Origin: Inia geoffrensis
Taxonomy: Eukaryota; Chordata; Mammalia; Artiodactyla; Iniidae
DNA: 64,000 nucleotides
Assembly: GCA_036417435.1 (NCBI GenBank)
Contig: CM070903.1
Location: forward strand, 84,065,501-84,129,500
Direction of reading: 5' to 3'
Below the pieces are notes generated by a model that saw only the letters and a program-made list of their open reading frames with translations, did no database searches and was not told the origin of the DNA. Shown here in pieces: positions 46,203 to 57,610 of this stretch (position 1 is the first letter of the stretch; each line of letters begins with the position of its first letter). Position numbers and translations under genes: made by a program.

Positions 46203-46405
46203 AATTTAGTTATTTATTTGGTTGTGCCGAGTCTTAGTTGCGGCTCACTGGCTCCTTAGTTGTGGCACGTGGGCTCCTTAGTTGTGGCATGCGAACTCTT
46301 ATTTGCAGCATGCATGTGGGATCTAGTTCCCTGACCGGGGATCGAACCCAGGCCCCCTGCATTGGGAGCACAGAGTCTTAACCACTGAGCCACCAGGGAA
46401 GTTCC
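46203..46405 (-). mobile_element. CHR-family SINE, minus strand, tandem-body subtype
   Basis: The head is at the right end (accactgagccaccagggaa on this strand) and box B is antisense (gggatcgaaccc). The body has repeated ccttagttgtggca units, the same subtype as 5658-5865. No confident TSD. Confidence 0.9.
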
Positions 46406-46447
46406 GAGTCTCCGTTTCTTATTGTTCTTCTTAAAAAGTAGATTGTC

Positions 46448-46668
46448 GGGCTTTCCTGGTGGCGCAGTTGTTGGGAGTCCGCCTGCCGATGCAGGGGACG
46501 CAGGTTCGTGCCCCGGTCCGGGAGGATCCCACGTGCCGCGGAGCGGCTGGGCCCGTGAGCCATGGCTGCTGGGCCTGCGCGTCTGGAGCCTGTGCTCCGC
46601 AACGGGAGAGGCCACGACAGTGAGAGGCCTGTGTACCACAAAAAACAAAACAAAAAAAAGACAAAACA
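46448..46668 (+). mobile_element. CHR-1-type SINE with 15-bp TSD
   Basis: gggctttcctggtggcgcag head, gaggatcccacgtgccgcgg, gcaacgggagaggccacgac, A-rich tail with C and G interruptions. Exact TSD aaaaagtagattgtc at 46433-46447 and 46669-46683. Confidence 0.96.
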
Positions 46669-46742
46669 AAAAAGTAGATTGTCTATCCTTGACCTTTCCC
46701 AAAAGTTGGGATACAGCTACTTTTAAAAGTATGATAATAATA

Positions 46743-46944
46743 GGGACTTCCCTGGTGGTCCAGTGGTTAAGACTTCACCTTCCAATGCAGGGGTTGCAGG
46801 TTCGGTCCCAGCTTAGTTGGGGAGCTAAGATCCCACGTGCCTTGCGGCCAAAAAAGAAATAAAAAAAAGACCAAAACATAAAAAAGAAGCAATACTGTAA
46901 CAAATTCAGTAAAGACTTTTAAAAAAATCTTAAAATAAATAAAT
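46743..46944 (+). mobile_element. CHR-family SINE, CHRL-like subtype
   Basis: Head gggacttccctggtggtcc; box B ggttcggtcccagcttag; then ttgcggccaaaaaag and a distinct 3' body (gaagcaatactgtaacaaa, then ttcagtaaagactttt), ending in an (aaat)n tail. TSD aaaagtatgataataata (46725-46742) and aaaagtatggtaataata (46945-46962), one mismatch in 18. Confidence 0.93.
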
Positions 46945-47025
46945 AAAAGTATGGTAATAATAAATACAAAATTCAAGAAGATGAACCCCACATTCATCTT
47001 CTTGGGTGGGGGAGTGAAGGGGGCA

Positions 47026-47100
47026 ACAGAATAAAGTGTGGTGGGAACACAGAGGTAGATGTAGGTTACTGAAAATGTTTTAGTTCTTAAAACTAGTAAC
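47026..47100 (+). repeat. Local direct repeat, copy 1 (partner at 47640-47715)
   Basis: aataaagtgtggtgggaac.. through taggttactgaaaatg and agttcttaaaactagt matches 47640-47715 over about 70 bp with scattered changes. Same orientation. Confidence 0.7.
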
Positions 47101-47258
47101 AGGTTCACGGGCATATCAATAAGTAAATAAAATCAAAGACCAATCATGGACCAACAATGAGAGTTTGTCATGATCCAAGGTCATAATTAATCCAGCCTGC
47201 ACACCAAAGATCCATTTAAAGCTGTGGATGGGAGTAGGAACAGAGTTGGGTCTCTTGT

Positions 47259-47294
47259 GGGCAGGGTGGTGGGCGGGGGTGGGGCGGGGGGAGG
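47259..47294 (+). other. G-quadruplex-capable G-rich tract
   Basis: Six runs of three or more G separated by 1-4 bases (gggcagggtggtgggcgggg, continuing tggggcggggggagg). It lies between the two copies of the local repeat at 47026 and 47640. Confidence 0.7.
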
Positions 47295-47639
47295 CTGTGT
47301 GCATTTGTGCCTGAGGCTGGAGAGTTGAAATGTAAGAGAAAGAGAGAAAGAAAGAGTCCGTCATAGTGGCTCTCCTCCACATTTGTATATTGTGAGGATT
47401 TCAGATACCTTCATTTTTCGGTTCTCTTTGTTTCTGTTTTCTATGTTAATTATAGGAGGATGGAGAACTTGTTTAAAAACAAAAGTGACTCTATTCCCTT
47501 CGGCCCTGAGGGGAAAGGGGGCAGGGCTGGCATAACTGGCAGCAGATTATGGAGAGGGGAAGGGGGACCAAGGCATTTAGTGGAGACCTGAGCTTAGAGA
47601 GAAAGGGATCTGTGAGGAGTTCCAGCAGTAAGGCCGCTA

Positions 47640-47715
47640 AATAAACGTGGAAGATGGTGGGAGCACAGAGGGAGTGGTAGGTTACTGAGACTGTTTCAGT
47701 TCTTAAAACTGGTGG
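47640..47715 (+). repeat. Local direct repeat, copy 2 (partner at 47026-47100)
   Basis: Contains gatggtgggagcacagaggg, then gtaggttactgagactg and cagttcttaaaactgg, parallel to copy 1. Confidence 0.7.
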
Positions 47716-47743
47716 TGGGCAGGAAAGAAGAACAAGAAGAAGG

Positions 47744-48045
47744 GGGCTTCCCTGATGGCTCAGTGGTTAAGAATCCGCCTGCCAATGCAGGGGACACGGG
47801 TTCGAGCCCTGATCCGGGAAGATCCCACCTGCCGCGGAGCAACTAAGGCCAAAAGGCCATGCGCCACAACTACTGAGCCTGCGCGCCCGGAGCCCATGCC
47901 CCGCAACAAGGGGAGCCACCGCAGTGAGAAGCCCGCGCACCACAACGAAGAGTAGCCCCTGCTCGCCACAACTAGAGAAAGCCTGCGCACAGCAACGAAG
48001 ACCCAAGGCAGCCAAAAATAAGTAAATTAAGTAAACAGATTTAAA
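47744..48045 (+). mobile_element. CHR-2-type SINE (long subtype)
   Basis: Head ggggcttccctgatggctca; box B gggttcgagccctgatccgg; gcaactaaggccaaaaggcc; actagagaaagcctgcgcac; tail agtaaattaagtaaac. The flanks share agaagaag but no firm TSD. Confidence 0.92.
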
Positions 48046-48825
48046 AAGGAGAAGAAGCCATGTTCCTGAGCATAGAAAACAGCTTCTGCGAGCTGCGTGG
48101 CAAATGGGTAAGTTAGAGAGAGAAGGGGAGCAAGGGAAGGAACGGGGAGAAGAAAGGGGCTGGCAGACCCATCCTGGAGGGGCAGGCTCCAGATGTTGGA
48201 GGACAAAAGATGCCTCATTCTTCCCCAGAAGCTTCAAGAGCTGGAACCAGACGAGCCCCATCTTATCTTCCCAGGGGAGCAGGGACCCCACTGAGGAGAG
48301 GGCAAGCGCCTAATTCAGGAGATCTAATTCAGCTGGACTAGATCTAATTTCAGGAACACTGTTGGCAAATGTGTCTCTGCACCTACTGACCAAAGATCCA
48401 AAGGTGAGCAGATGGGGAAAGAGGGAAAGACACACAGAGCACAGGCTTCCAGCTAGCCTTGTGGGGGGCAAATTCTCACAGTTAGCCCTGTGTACCTTTG
48501 GTGGCCCTGCAGACAAGGAACAGCTTTCTCTACACATCTGTGCTCTCATCCAGCTCAGCAGGGATCTGGCCAGGCAGACATATGACTCACACCAGCGGAT
48601 TTCTCATGTGTTTTTGAGGCTTAAAAGAATGCCAGCTTCATTATAAAAGAAGCTCACGCCCAAATGTCATAATTGAGATGTCACTCCGTTGTGCTATTTC
48701 CATGGAGGAAAAAATAATACTGATTCATTTTCCTTCTGCTCACAAAAGTAATAAAAGTTCACTGTAAAACAGCTGAAATCTCAGAAATGTATGAAGAAGA
48801 AAAGTATAATCGCTCACAGGCTGAC
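48046..48825. other. Anonymous intergenic sequence
   Basis: No gene or repeat named. Frames at 48104-48313 and 48362-48646 have no recognised family. Confidence 0.35.
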
Positions 48826-48829
48826 CATT

Positions 48830-48990
48830 TGTTCAGTCAACAAACACGTACTGGGCTCAGACCTTTTTAATGCCAGGTCTGCTCTGGGCTGCGGAGATGA
48901 ACAGAACTGACAGAGCCCTTGTTCTTGTGTCGCTTCCATGTTAGCGGGGAAGGCAGAAAAGAGACAATTCAATAGGCATAAGATCTATCA
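48830..48990 (+). mobile_element. L2 LINE 3' end
   Basis: L2 terminal order: ttcagtcaacaaacacgtac, aatgccaggtctgctctggg, gagatgaacagaactgacag, then cttccatgttagcgggg. Confidence 0.65.
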
Positions 48991-50149
48991 GGTCGTAATA
49001 AACAGCATGAAGAAGAATAAACAGGGCAAGGGGAACAGGGAGACTGGGGGCGGGGGCGGGTTCAGACTTCATATTTGGAGAGTCAGGTGACATTCTACCC
49101 ACAATGAAGCAAAGTGAACTTGGAGGGTTTTTTTCCTTCCCATCTTTTAAATGTATGTTAACATTTTTATTATCGTTTGCAAGTTTTCAGATGAACGTTT
49201 TCTAAAATCAACTTTTTTTTTTCCTTAAAAAAGTAATATTTGTTCACTGTAGAAAACCTGGAACATATGGAAAAGTAGAGAGAAGACAAATCTCCCACAA
49301 TAGTCCTACCCGGCATAATCCTTCTGGGTGTGTCGGTGCCTTTCTCTCCTTCTGTGTCGATTGCTAAACTCACAATAGTATTCACATTATTGAATCCTGC
49401 TTTTCTTCTCTTAATTCTCTCTCTCGTAAACATTACCCCATGGTGGTCAGGGTTTTGAGAGAGAAAGCACCTCTGTGCAGGAAAAGGCCTTCATAGAAAC
49501 CCAGGGTCCCGGCTCCCCTAGCTGGCTGCCAGGTGCCGCCCTGTCTCGGTCACCCTGGGCCCTCCGTCCAACATGTCACTGAGAGAGCTGGGCCCAAGTT
49601 ATACGTCCCAGACGCCCAGCAGTCAAGTCTCAGGAAGATGGGCCACCTTGTGTCAGACTCAAGGGGAGCTGAGTTGCCAGCAGGGCTGAGGAAGTATTCG
49701 TTTCAGAGCTAGAGGTGAGGGAGGGTACAAATCCCCAGGGGGGTCAGGCAGGAGCCAGAGAGAGACAGCAATGTCTGTCCCCAGAGCCAGAGTTGATAGT
49801 CCCTCTACCCCAGAGACTGGGCAGCCCCAGACTTCTCTGTAGGGCTCCTGCGGGAGGGACGCCTTTGTCTTAGGCAGAAATGGGGATGTTATCGGCTGTT
49901 GTGGTTCCCTCCCTCTCCGGCCGTCTCCACCCCTACCACTTCCCTCTGGGTCTGAGCTTCCTCCTTCCTGCATCTTTGCCTTAGGAGACCATCATTCTGG
50001 ACCTGGGACCCCTCACACTCACCCCTCACCCTACCCAATCAGGTCAATAGAAGGTTTTATAAGCAACGTTGCTCTTCAAAAACCTTCGAGCATGTCTACT
50101 AAACCCTAAGAAGGGTTTGCTTATCTGTGAAGGGTGGAAGTGGCTAGTC
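48991..50149. other. Anonymous sequence with one unnamed old repeat
   Basis: 49200-49440 resembles a common old mammalian dispersed repeat (aaagtaatatttgttcactg, then gaaaacctggaacatatgg), but I cannot name it. 49440-50140 is G+C-rich and unassigned, including a 104-codon minus frame (49659-49973) with no family. Confidence 0.35.
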
Positions 50150-50163
50150 AAAGGTGCTGGGAC

Positions 50164-50377
50164 GGGCTTCCCTGGTGGCGCAGTGGTTGGGAGTCTGCCT
50201 GCCGATGCGGGGGACACGGGTTCATGCCCCAGTCCGGGAGGATCCCACATGCCACGGAGCAGCTGGGCCCATGGGCCACGGCCGCTGGGCCTGAGTGTCC
50301 GGAGCCTGTGCTCCGCAGCGGGAGAGGCCGCCGCAACGGTGAAAGGCCTGCGTACCGCCAAAAAAACCCAAAAAAAC
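50164..50377 (+). mobile_element. CHR-1-type SINE with 14-bp TSD
   Basis: gggcttccctggtggcgcag head; box B gggttcatgccccagtccgg; gagcagctgggcccatggg; tail gccaaaaaaacccaaaa. Exact TSD aaaggtgctgggac at 50150-50163 and 50378-50391. Confidence 0.96.
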
Positions 50378-50489
50378 AAAGGTGCTGGGACCTTCTCAGG
50401 ATCTATGCTCATGTCCTGCCTATTTCACCACGGTCCAAATGGTCCAGTACTTTGAGCAGTCTTCGCTCATTCTCCTACAAAGTCTTGCT

Positions 50490-50545
50490 ACTTTCTAGCT
50501 GTGTGTCAATAAGAAAATCACTTGCCCTTTCTGAGCCACTGGGGA
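50490..50545 (+). repeat. MIR core fragment
   Basis: Ctttctagctgtgtgtcaat, then aaaatcacttgccctttct and gagcc: sense MIR core, about 55 bp. Confidence 0.6.
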
Positions 50546-50734
50546 CTGGTAGGAATTGGTCCTAGCATTCCACAATTTCACAGTTGCTTAAGGTCAGGAC
50601 CCAGGGTCATCAACAAAGAGCTCGGGAGCCCCAAAGAGGTGACATGGAAATCCTGCTTTGTGGAGAAGAGGCTGGGTGCAGGCAACAGGGATGGTTCCGT
50701 GTAGAAGGTGTTATGGGAGCTGGGCCTCAGAGTC

Positions 50735-50885
50735 CCTCTAGCATAGTATTTAAGAGCATGAAGTTGAATCTTGGCTCTGCCACTTACTGTCTGGGTGCAA
50801 CCTAACCACTTCTAGGCTTCAGCTTCATCTTACAGCTTCAGTAATGATGCCTGTCTCATAGGCTTGTTGTGAGCATTTACAGGTT
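50735..50885 (+). repeat. MIR SINE
   Basis: gttgaatcttggctctgcca, cttactgtctgggtgcaacc, cttcatcttacagc and gtctcataggcttgttgtga, all in MIR order. Confidence 0.8.
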
Positions 50886-50947
50886 CAGGACAGAGAGGTC
50901 AACATCAGATCTAGACACAAGGTAAGGGCTCAAAAAAGTGGTTCTAA

Positions 50948-51220
50948 GGGACTTCCCTGGTGGTCCAGTGGTATAGAACCCGCCTTCCAAGGCAGGGGAT
51001 GCGGGTTTGATCCCTGGTCGGGGAACTAAGGTCCCACATGCCGCGGGGCAACTAAGCCCGCGTGCCACAACTACTGAGCTCGCGAGCCTAGAGCCCGCCT
51101 GCTGCAAACTACAGAGCCCACGCACTCTGGAGCCTGTGTGACACAACTAGAGAGAGAAAACCCTCACACTGCAACTAGAGAGAAGACTGTGTGCCACAAT
51201 GACCCGATGCAGCCCCCCCA
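50948..51220 (+). mobile_element. CHR-2-type SINE, diverged, 16-bp TSD
   Basis: gggacttccctggtggtcca head; box B gggtttgatccctggtcgg; gcaactaagcccgcgtgcc; a longer body with several internal changes; ends gatgcagcccccccaaa. Exact TSD aaaaaagtggttctaa at 50932-50947 and 51221-51236. Confidence 0.95.
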
Positions 51221-51869
51221 AAAAAAGTGGTTCTAATTATTTTTATATTATGAACCATGATTATTATTGACCAGGTGAAGAAGGGTGAGCAGTGAGGGCG
51301 TGTCAGGCAGAAAGAGCACCATTAGCAAAGGCTTGACAAGACAAGGTATGTTTAGAGATAGAAGACCCATCTGCAGGGCTGGGAAGGTACGTTGGGTGGG
51401 ATCGGGGACCTGGGAGTAGAATAGAGAATGAGGCTCCAGCAAGCTGCCCCACTCTGTTCCCTAGCTCACATTTCTGACCCCATCACCTGACCAGGAATTC
51501 TGTACAGAAACGCCAGCCACACCCCTTGTCCCCCACCAGCCCTTACCTGCCAGAGTGGGAAACGTCTCTCTAGCTCCCCCACTGCTGACAGAGCCTATGC
51601 CCTTGTCACCATCTGTGTGGACAGCACAAGTCTCCTAAATGGTCCCCCTGGGCCGCCACAGTGTTCCCTCCCACACAAGTCCCACACAGGCCCTGGAGCC
51701 AGCTCTGCAGAATGTCGGTGTGGTCAGCTTACAGCCATTCCACCTGCCCGCTGCCTGAGCAGAGAGTGCCTGTACAAAGCACTTCACGGGCTGCCTTTCC
51801 CCTCCATGTCACCCCCTCCTTCTCCAGAGTCCAGATGACAAAACCACCTGCCTTTACCCAAACATACCA

Positions 51870-52160
51870 CAAACTTGTTTCTGGGCCTTTGCACGTGCTA
51901 GTCCCCCGTCCAGGACGCCCTCTCCCAATTCTTCTCCTGAAGACATTTTTTGGATCACTTTGTACCCAGCCCACTCTCCCTTCTTAGGGCCATGTGGCTC
52001 CAGAACAACCCTTGATACTGGAACGATTGTACCATGTGCTTCAAGGATGCCCCTGTGCCCCACTGCCAGGCTGCGAGCTATCAGCTCATCTTTACACCTT
52101 CAACACAGTGCCTAGCTCTTAACAGAGGCTCCAAAGAAATGTGTGATTTCTTTGGAGGAG
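51870..52160 (+). mobile_element. L2 LINE 3' region
   Basis: ctgggcctttgcacgtgcta, aggacgccctctcccaattc, then an L2 3' UTR-like remnant (caacacagtgcctagctctt near 52100). Frames across it (51661-51987 plus, 51729-51974 minus) are not genes. Confidence 0.65.
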
Positions 52161-53696
52161 TGATTGAGATTGGAAAAATAGGGCCAGAGCATGGAGAGAG
52201 GGTTAGGTTATGGGGAAACACCAAAGATCTGGAGGCCAAGAACTGGCATCCTGGTGTGTTTTAGGGAGATGATCATGGGCAAGGAGAGGGCAGACTGCAT
52301 GTGCCCAGGGCACTGGGACTTCCCCACCTCCAGAGAGAAGCAGGAGGAGAGCAGTGGACATTGGCTAGGAGAGTCAAATGGCCACGACGAGAGAGCAAGG
52401 TTGGTCCTCCACCACCCCTTTAGCAACGACCCACTTAGAGGGTTCGCTCCTGTGCTGCAAAATGAGAGCCACACTTGCAGAGTCATCCTGTCAAACCGGA
52501 AAGGAGAAACTGGAGTATCTCCACGCGCTGGGACATGGCTGCCCGGGAGGAGCAGCCGTGAGCCGTCTCCAGCTGCTCTCATTCCTCGGAAGGTCCCGCG
52601 GCTGCCTGTTCCAACAGAGAGCCTGCATCCTCAGGATGGAGGGGCTTCACTGCGGTGTGAGAGGGTAGGACAGGGCTCTCTGGGGGAGGGGCAGGAGGGT
52701 GGCGTCCAACCTTCTCCTGACCTCCAGGCCCCACACCCACCGTGTCCTTCACTCCTGTAGGCACTGCTGGGACCTGAGGCCCTTCTCCATGAATGCCCTC
52801 CTTGCCTTCCAAAAATCTCCCCAGCTCTTCCCCTGGCTCTCTCAGAGGAAGGAAGCCCACTCTGCTCTGTGACACCCCTCGTACCCTTTAGGGTGATTTC
52901 AGCTGCCGGTTACAAAGCTCAAACCACACTGCTTCGAACGACAGGATATACTGGCTCGCATAACAAAAAGTCTAGGGCAGGGAGCACCTCCAAAGGGCTT
53001 TGATCCGCAGGCCTCTACTCTGTTTTCTAGCATCTCCAGACAGCATGTGGCAGCCCCTGCCACTCATATTTTGAATAGAACAATTGAAAGGAAAAAAATC
53101 CCTCTCTGTATTCCTGCATTGCACACCTCTGTCCCATAGCATCCGCCAGAGTTGTACCTGTGCATCCCTCTTTTGTATGTATCCCTATCCTTCCCCCCTC
53201 CTGATATCTTTGTCTGATTCTCAGAAGAATCCGTGACCCAAAAGAGATTACAAACCATTACCTAGCAGAAAAAAAATTAGTCCATGATAATTAATTCTAA
53301 ATGTTGAGCAAACGTTCAAGTTCTGTTTGTAATTTTAAGCACCGGGTTGTGGCATAGGGTTCATTCTGACTCCCAAGGAGCCTGGAGAAATTCTCAGAGC
53401 CTGGAAGAGGCAAGACAGAGGACACTATAGCAGGAAAAAGACAGAAAAGCTAGAGCTGAACACATGACCAGGTAGATTTATTTCTCTTTGGCTTCATCTA
53501 GCTTCATACGTGACTAAAAGAGGAAAGAATGAAAGTAAATATCAAAGTTCATTTATTATTTGTGCTATATAATATACATAAGTCCATATATAAAACAGTA
53601 TACCTAGTTATTTTTACCTGTTTGTTCTCAGGGCAGCTGTATGGACAGAACGATTCTCAATTCATCTTTCTTGTTATTTTTACGAAACCCTAAATT
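52161..53696. other. Anonymous intergenic sequence
   Basis: A 189-codon plus frame (52191-52760) and a 124-codon minus frame (52208-52582) overlap in G+C-rich DNA. Neither has a recognised domain, and mutual overlap in opposite directions suggests composition. The rest is unassigned. Confidence 0.35.
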
Positions 53697-53710
53697 AAAA
53701 GAACTCCACC

Positions 53711-54070
53711 CTGGACTTCCCTGGTGGTGCAGTGGTTGAGAATCCGCCTGCCAATGCAGGGGACACAGGTTCCATCCCTGGTCTGGGGAGATACCACATG
53801 CTGCAGAGAAACTAAGCCCGTGTGCCACAACTACTGAGTCTGTGCTCTAGAGCCCGCAAGCTACAACTACTGAGCCTGTGTACCACAACTACTGAAGCCC
53901 ACGCTCCTAAAGCCCGTGCTCCACAGCAAGAGAAGCCACCTCAATAAGAAGCCCACGCACCACAAAGAAGAGTAGCCCCAGCTCGATGCAATTACAGAAA
54001 GCCTACGTGCAGCAACGAAGACCCAACACAGCCAAAAATAAATTAATTAATTTAATTAAATTAAATTAAA
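53711..54070 (+). mobile_element. CHR-2-type SINE (extended body) inserted at an L1 junction
   Basis: Head ggacttccctggtggtgcag; box B ggttccatccctggtctgg; body with an extra tactgagcctgtgtaccaca unit, giving about 360 bp; tail of attaatt units. TSD aaaagaactccacc at 53697-53710 and 54071-54084. A third, slightly changed copy lies at the far end of the next L1. Confidence 0.95.
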
Positions 54071-54084
54071 AAAAGAACTCCACC

Positions 54085-54742
54085 TGAGAAAAGGGAACCC
54101 TCCTACACCATTGGTGGGAATGTAAATTGGTGCAGCCACTATGGAGAACAGTATGGAGGTTCCTCAAAAAACTAAAAATAGAGTTGTCATATGATCCAGC
54201 AATCCCATTCCTAGGCATATATTCAGACAAAACTATAATTTGAAAAGATAGATACACCCCTATGTTCATAGCAGCACTATTTACAATAGTTAAGACATGG
54301 AAACACCTAAACGTCTGTCAATAGATGAATGGTTAAAGATGTGGTACCCATATACAATAGAATACTACTCAGCCATAGAAAAGAATGAAATAATGCCATT
54401 TGCAGCTACCTGGGTGGACCTAGAGATTATCATGCTAAGCAAAGTAGGTCAGAAAGAGACAGACAAACACCATATGATATCGCTTATATGTGGAATCTAC
54501 AATATGACACAAATGAACTTATCTACAAAACAAAAACAGACTCACAGACATAGAGAACAGACTTCTGATTGCCAAGGGGGAAGGTTGGACTGGGAGTTTG
54601 GGACTAGCAGATGCAAACTATTACATAGAGAGTGGATAAACAACAAGGTTCTATTGTATAGCACAGGGAACTATATTCAATATGCTATCATAAACCATAA
54701 CAGAAAAGAAAATAAAAAAGAATAAAAATAAATAAGTAAAGA
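54085..54742 (+). mobile_element. L1 LINE 3' end, 5'-truncated
   Basis: The ORF2 C-terminus begins at gagaaaagggaaccctccta; the frame 54297-54725 retains the terminal ORF2 block and the 3' UTR follows. The right flank aaacaactccacct (54743-54756) nearly repeats the target aaagaactccacct at 54072-54085, so this is the L1's own TSD. Confidence 0.88.
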
Positions 54743-54759
54743 AAACAACTCCACCTAAA

Positions 54760-54975
54760 ATTAAAATCATGAGAATCTAGGTATAAAATAAATAAGACAC
54801 AAAGATATGTTGTACAGCAGAGAGAATATAGCCAATATTTTAAAATAAAATTATAAATTGTAAATAATTATTATAAATGGAGTATAATCTAAAAATTGTG
54901 AATCACTATGCTATATACCTGAAAATTATATAATATTGTAAATCAACTATACCTCAGTAAAAAAAAAAAACACAA
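54760..54975 (+). mobile_element. L1 3' UTR fragment
   Basis: gttgtacagcagagagaata, tatacctgaaaattatataa, gtaaatcaactatacctcag and poly(A). A separate terminal piece that the preceding L1 seems to have joined or landed in. Confidence 0.75.
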
Positions 54976-55660
54976 GGAGACACCACTATACACCTATTAG
55001 AATATCTAAAAGTAAAGAGATTGACTATACCAAGTGTTATTGAGGATGTGGAGCAACTGGAATGCTCTACAGTGCTGGTGGGGAAGCAAAATGAAACAAC
55101 CACTCTGGAAAACAGTTTGGTAGTTCTTCTAAGAGTTAAAAATATACCTACTATATGATCCAGCCATTCCACTCCCAGGTAGCTACCCAACAGAAATGAA
55201 AGCACATGCCGTACAAAGACTTATACACAAATATTCATAGCAGCTTTATTTGTGATAGCTAAAAACTGGAAATAAGTCAAATGCCTATCAATAGATGAAA
55301 GGATAAACAAATTGTGGTATGTCAATACAATAGAACACTATTCTACAATGAAAAGAAAAGAACTATTGGTACGCATACAACAGCATGAACGAATCTCAAA
55401 CCAATAATGTTGAGTGAAATGTCAGAAAAAGAGTATATACGTATATATAAAATTTTAGAAAATTCAAGCTTCTCTATAGTGACAGAAAGCACATCCATTA
55501 TTGTCTAGGCAGGGGAGAGGAGGCAGAATTACAAGGAGACACAAGGACACTTTGGGGGGTAATGGATACATTCATTATCTTGATAGTAGTGACAGTCTCA
55601 CAAGTGTATACATATGTCAAAGTTTATTGAATATCAACTACACATCAATAAAGCCACTTA
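54976..55660 (+). mobile_element. Old L1M-type LINE 3' end
   Basis: Order of the L1 ORF2 end and 3' UTR: gtgttattgaggatgtggag, ggaaaacagtttggtagttc, tatgatccagccattccact, catagcagctttatttgtga, then agtttattgaatatcaac. Diverged from the younger L1 copies. Confidence 0.8.
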
Positions 55661-57200
55661 GAAAAAAGAACCCCAAATGTTCACTACACCTTTCTCCTTT
55701 TCTTCCTGGAAACTTGTGCTTCGGGCCTTATTTTAAATTCCCCCCTTTCTTCCCTGTCTCTCCTTCAATTTCATAATCTGCCTAAATTACACAGGATTCT
55801 CCACTCTGGGCTGGGGAGTAATGTCATTCTTTCATGACAGTGAGATTGATACTGGGAAAGCTTTATCCAAAGTCCAGGCTCTTACTCAACTCATCCAAAA
55901 GAATTTGGGCACGGAACACAAAACACAAAGGAATTAAAACAAACACACACACACATACACACACACACACACACAGAGGCTGAGGAACAAAGAACAAAGA
56001 AGCAGTTTAGTGAGGCAAAAGCAAAGGACACAGTCAGAGAAGAGTGCGGTGTCCTCGAGAGTGAGGGGTGCACCACAGGGTTTTTTCCTCCCCCATTTTA
56101 TTTTCAGCCCTTTGAATGGGGGGTGGTCTTTTTGATTAGGGATGGAATACTCTTTGAGGGGAGGGTTGAGGTGTGGCCTGGATTGCACCAGATTGCATCA
56201 GCTTTTGGTCCTGTGCATTTGTCTCCTGAAGCCACCGTTCGAGCGCTCTAAGAGCTATTTTCCCTTAAATTTTCCCTTTCTAGTCGAGCACCACACATGG
56301 GAGGTCATTCTGGGTCATCAGCAACCTGTGCATTTTTATTTGCGCATGCTCCACTGTTTTCATGGTGAGAGTTTCTTGCTCAGATGCTACAAGGTTTCTG
56401 TTTTAGATGCCATTCCTCCATGTGTCATGGCCTCATTAAGTGCAAAACAAGGAGGTGGTTTCCCTTCTGCCTAATGCCTATTCATGAGGAGGCTGTCCTT
56501 GTACCTGGCCCTGTCTTTCCTGCCTCCAGCTGAAAGTGTCAGGGCTCAACTAATCAGAGTCCATTCACAGCATTAACCTACCCCATATTTCCTCTCACGG
56601 TGCCAATCAAATCCCAGAAGTTAACCCCACGGATCTGGCCCTACGCCAGAGGTCCGAGTTCTTTGCTAGTCTAGGCAGCTGTGGATCTCAGAGCTGGGAT
56701 GGCTCTCCTGGAAGCAGAGTAAACAGAGAGGAGTCTTTTCTGAAGGGCATGGCCAAGCTCTGAGCAACAGCCACTTACCTGTTCCAAGGGCAGAAACTGT
56801 TGCTACACCTTCTATTACTTTCCCCAGGGTGAAAAGTGTGACACCTAATGCTACATATCTTGCATCAATGACAAAATGGAAAAATGTTCATGAAAAGAAA
56901 GCTGAAAAGCAAACAAAGATGGCTTCTAAACAGAGATGGATTTATAACAGGATATTACAAGTCTTTCTAAAATACCTCTTGCTGTGTACGTTACACACAG
57001 AAATAATAATCAAAGCTGTTAATTCCATCTGCTTTCTATACCAAGGAAAACTTCCTTACGTGTGGGAGTCAGGAGACCTCAGATCAATGGAGGGGGTTTC
57101 CCGAGGGTCTCCCAGAACACCCTCCTGGCTGGCTTTTTGTCTTCAAGGTCCCCTCCACTTTCCCACTGCTGTCATAGAATGACACCCTCTGCCTCAGCTT
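55661..57200. other. Anonymous sequence with a (CA)n
   Basis: No gene recognised. A (CA)n with one interruption lies at 55943-55976. 56000-56480 may be an unnamed LTR-like repeat, but I could not establish its ends. A 117-codon frame at 56829-57182 has no known family. Confidence 0.35.
55943..55976. repeat. (CA)n microsatellite
   Basis: CA units with one internal AT interruption. Confidence 0.95.
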
Positions 57201-57610
57201 TCTTCTCATCACCTGGCCCTTAACTCATTGCTGTTTGGCTTTGGCCCCAGCCCTCCAGTGAGGCAGCTCTCCAAGGCCCCCAGCATCCTCCGTGTTGCTC
57301 TCATGACCTTTTCTCGGGCCTGATGCTGTCACCTCTCTGTAGTGCATACCCCTCCTCTCTCTCCTGCCCTTCCACAAGCCTCCTGCTACCTCTCCCACCA
57401 CTCCTGCCCACTGTTCCTCGTTTTATCCCAACCTCTTAAGCATGGGTAATTTCCTAAATTCTATCCTAGGTTGGCTTTTTTCCTCTCTCTCTGCACAGGC
57501 TCTCTCTGAGTATCTTTTACCCTTCCATGCTTCAGGTTTTATTTTATTCAAATGACTCCCAAATCTACATGGCTAGCCCTAAGCTCTCTCTCCAAGCTTG
57601 AGATTAACAG
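57200..57610 (+). mobile_element. L2 LINE ORF2 fragment, low similarity
   Basis: The clearest match is at the right end: aaatgactcccaaatctaca, then tggctagccctaagctc, an L2 RT-domain landmark. The left part is weaker, so the left limit is approximate. Confidence 0.5.

Noticed and set aside
46256..46702. 148-codon minus-strand frame and similar frames at 45540-45922, 46422-46862, 50069-50565, 59882-60340 and 35283-35665
   Set aside because: All are translations of CHR SINE bodies, which happen to lack stops in several phases; the same peptide wording recurs at each SINE.
52191..52760. 189-codon plus-strand frame
   Set aside because: Overlaps a 124-codon frame on the other strand, has no recognisable domain and no splice or promoter context; not enough to call a gene.
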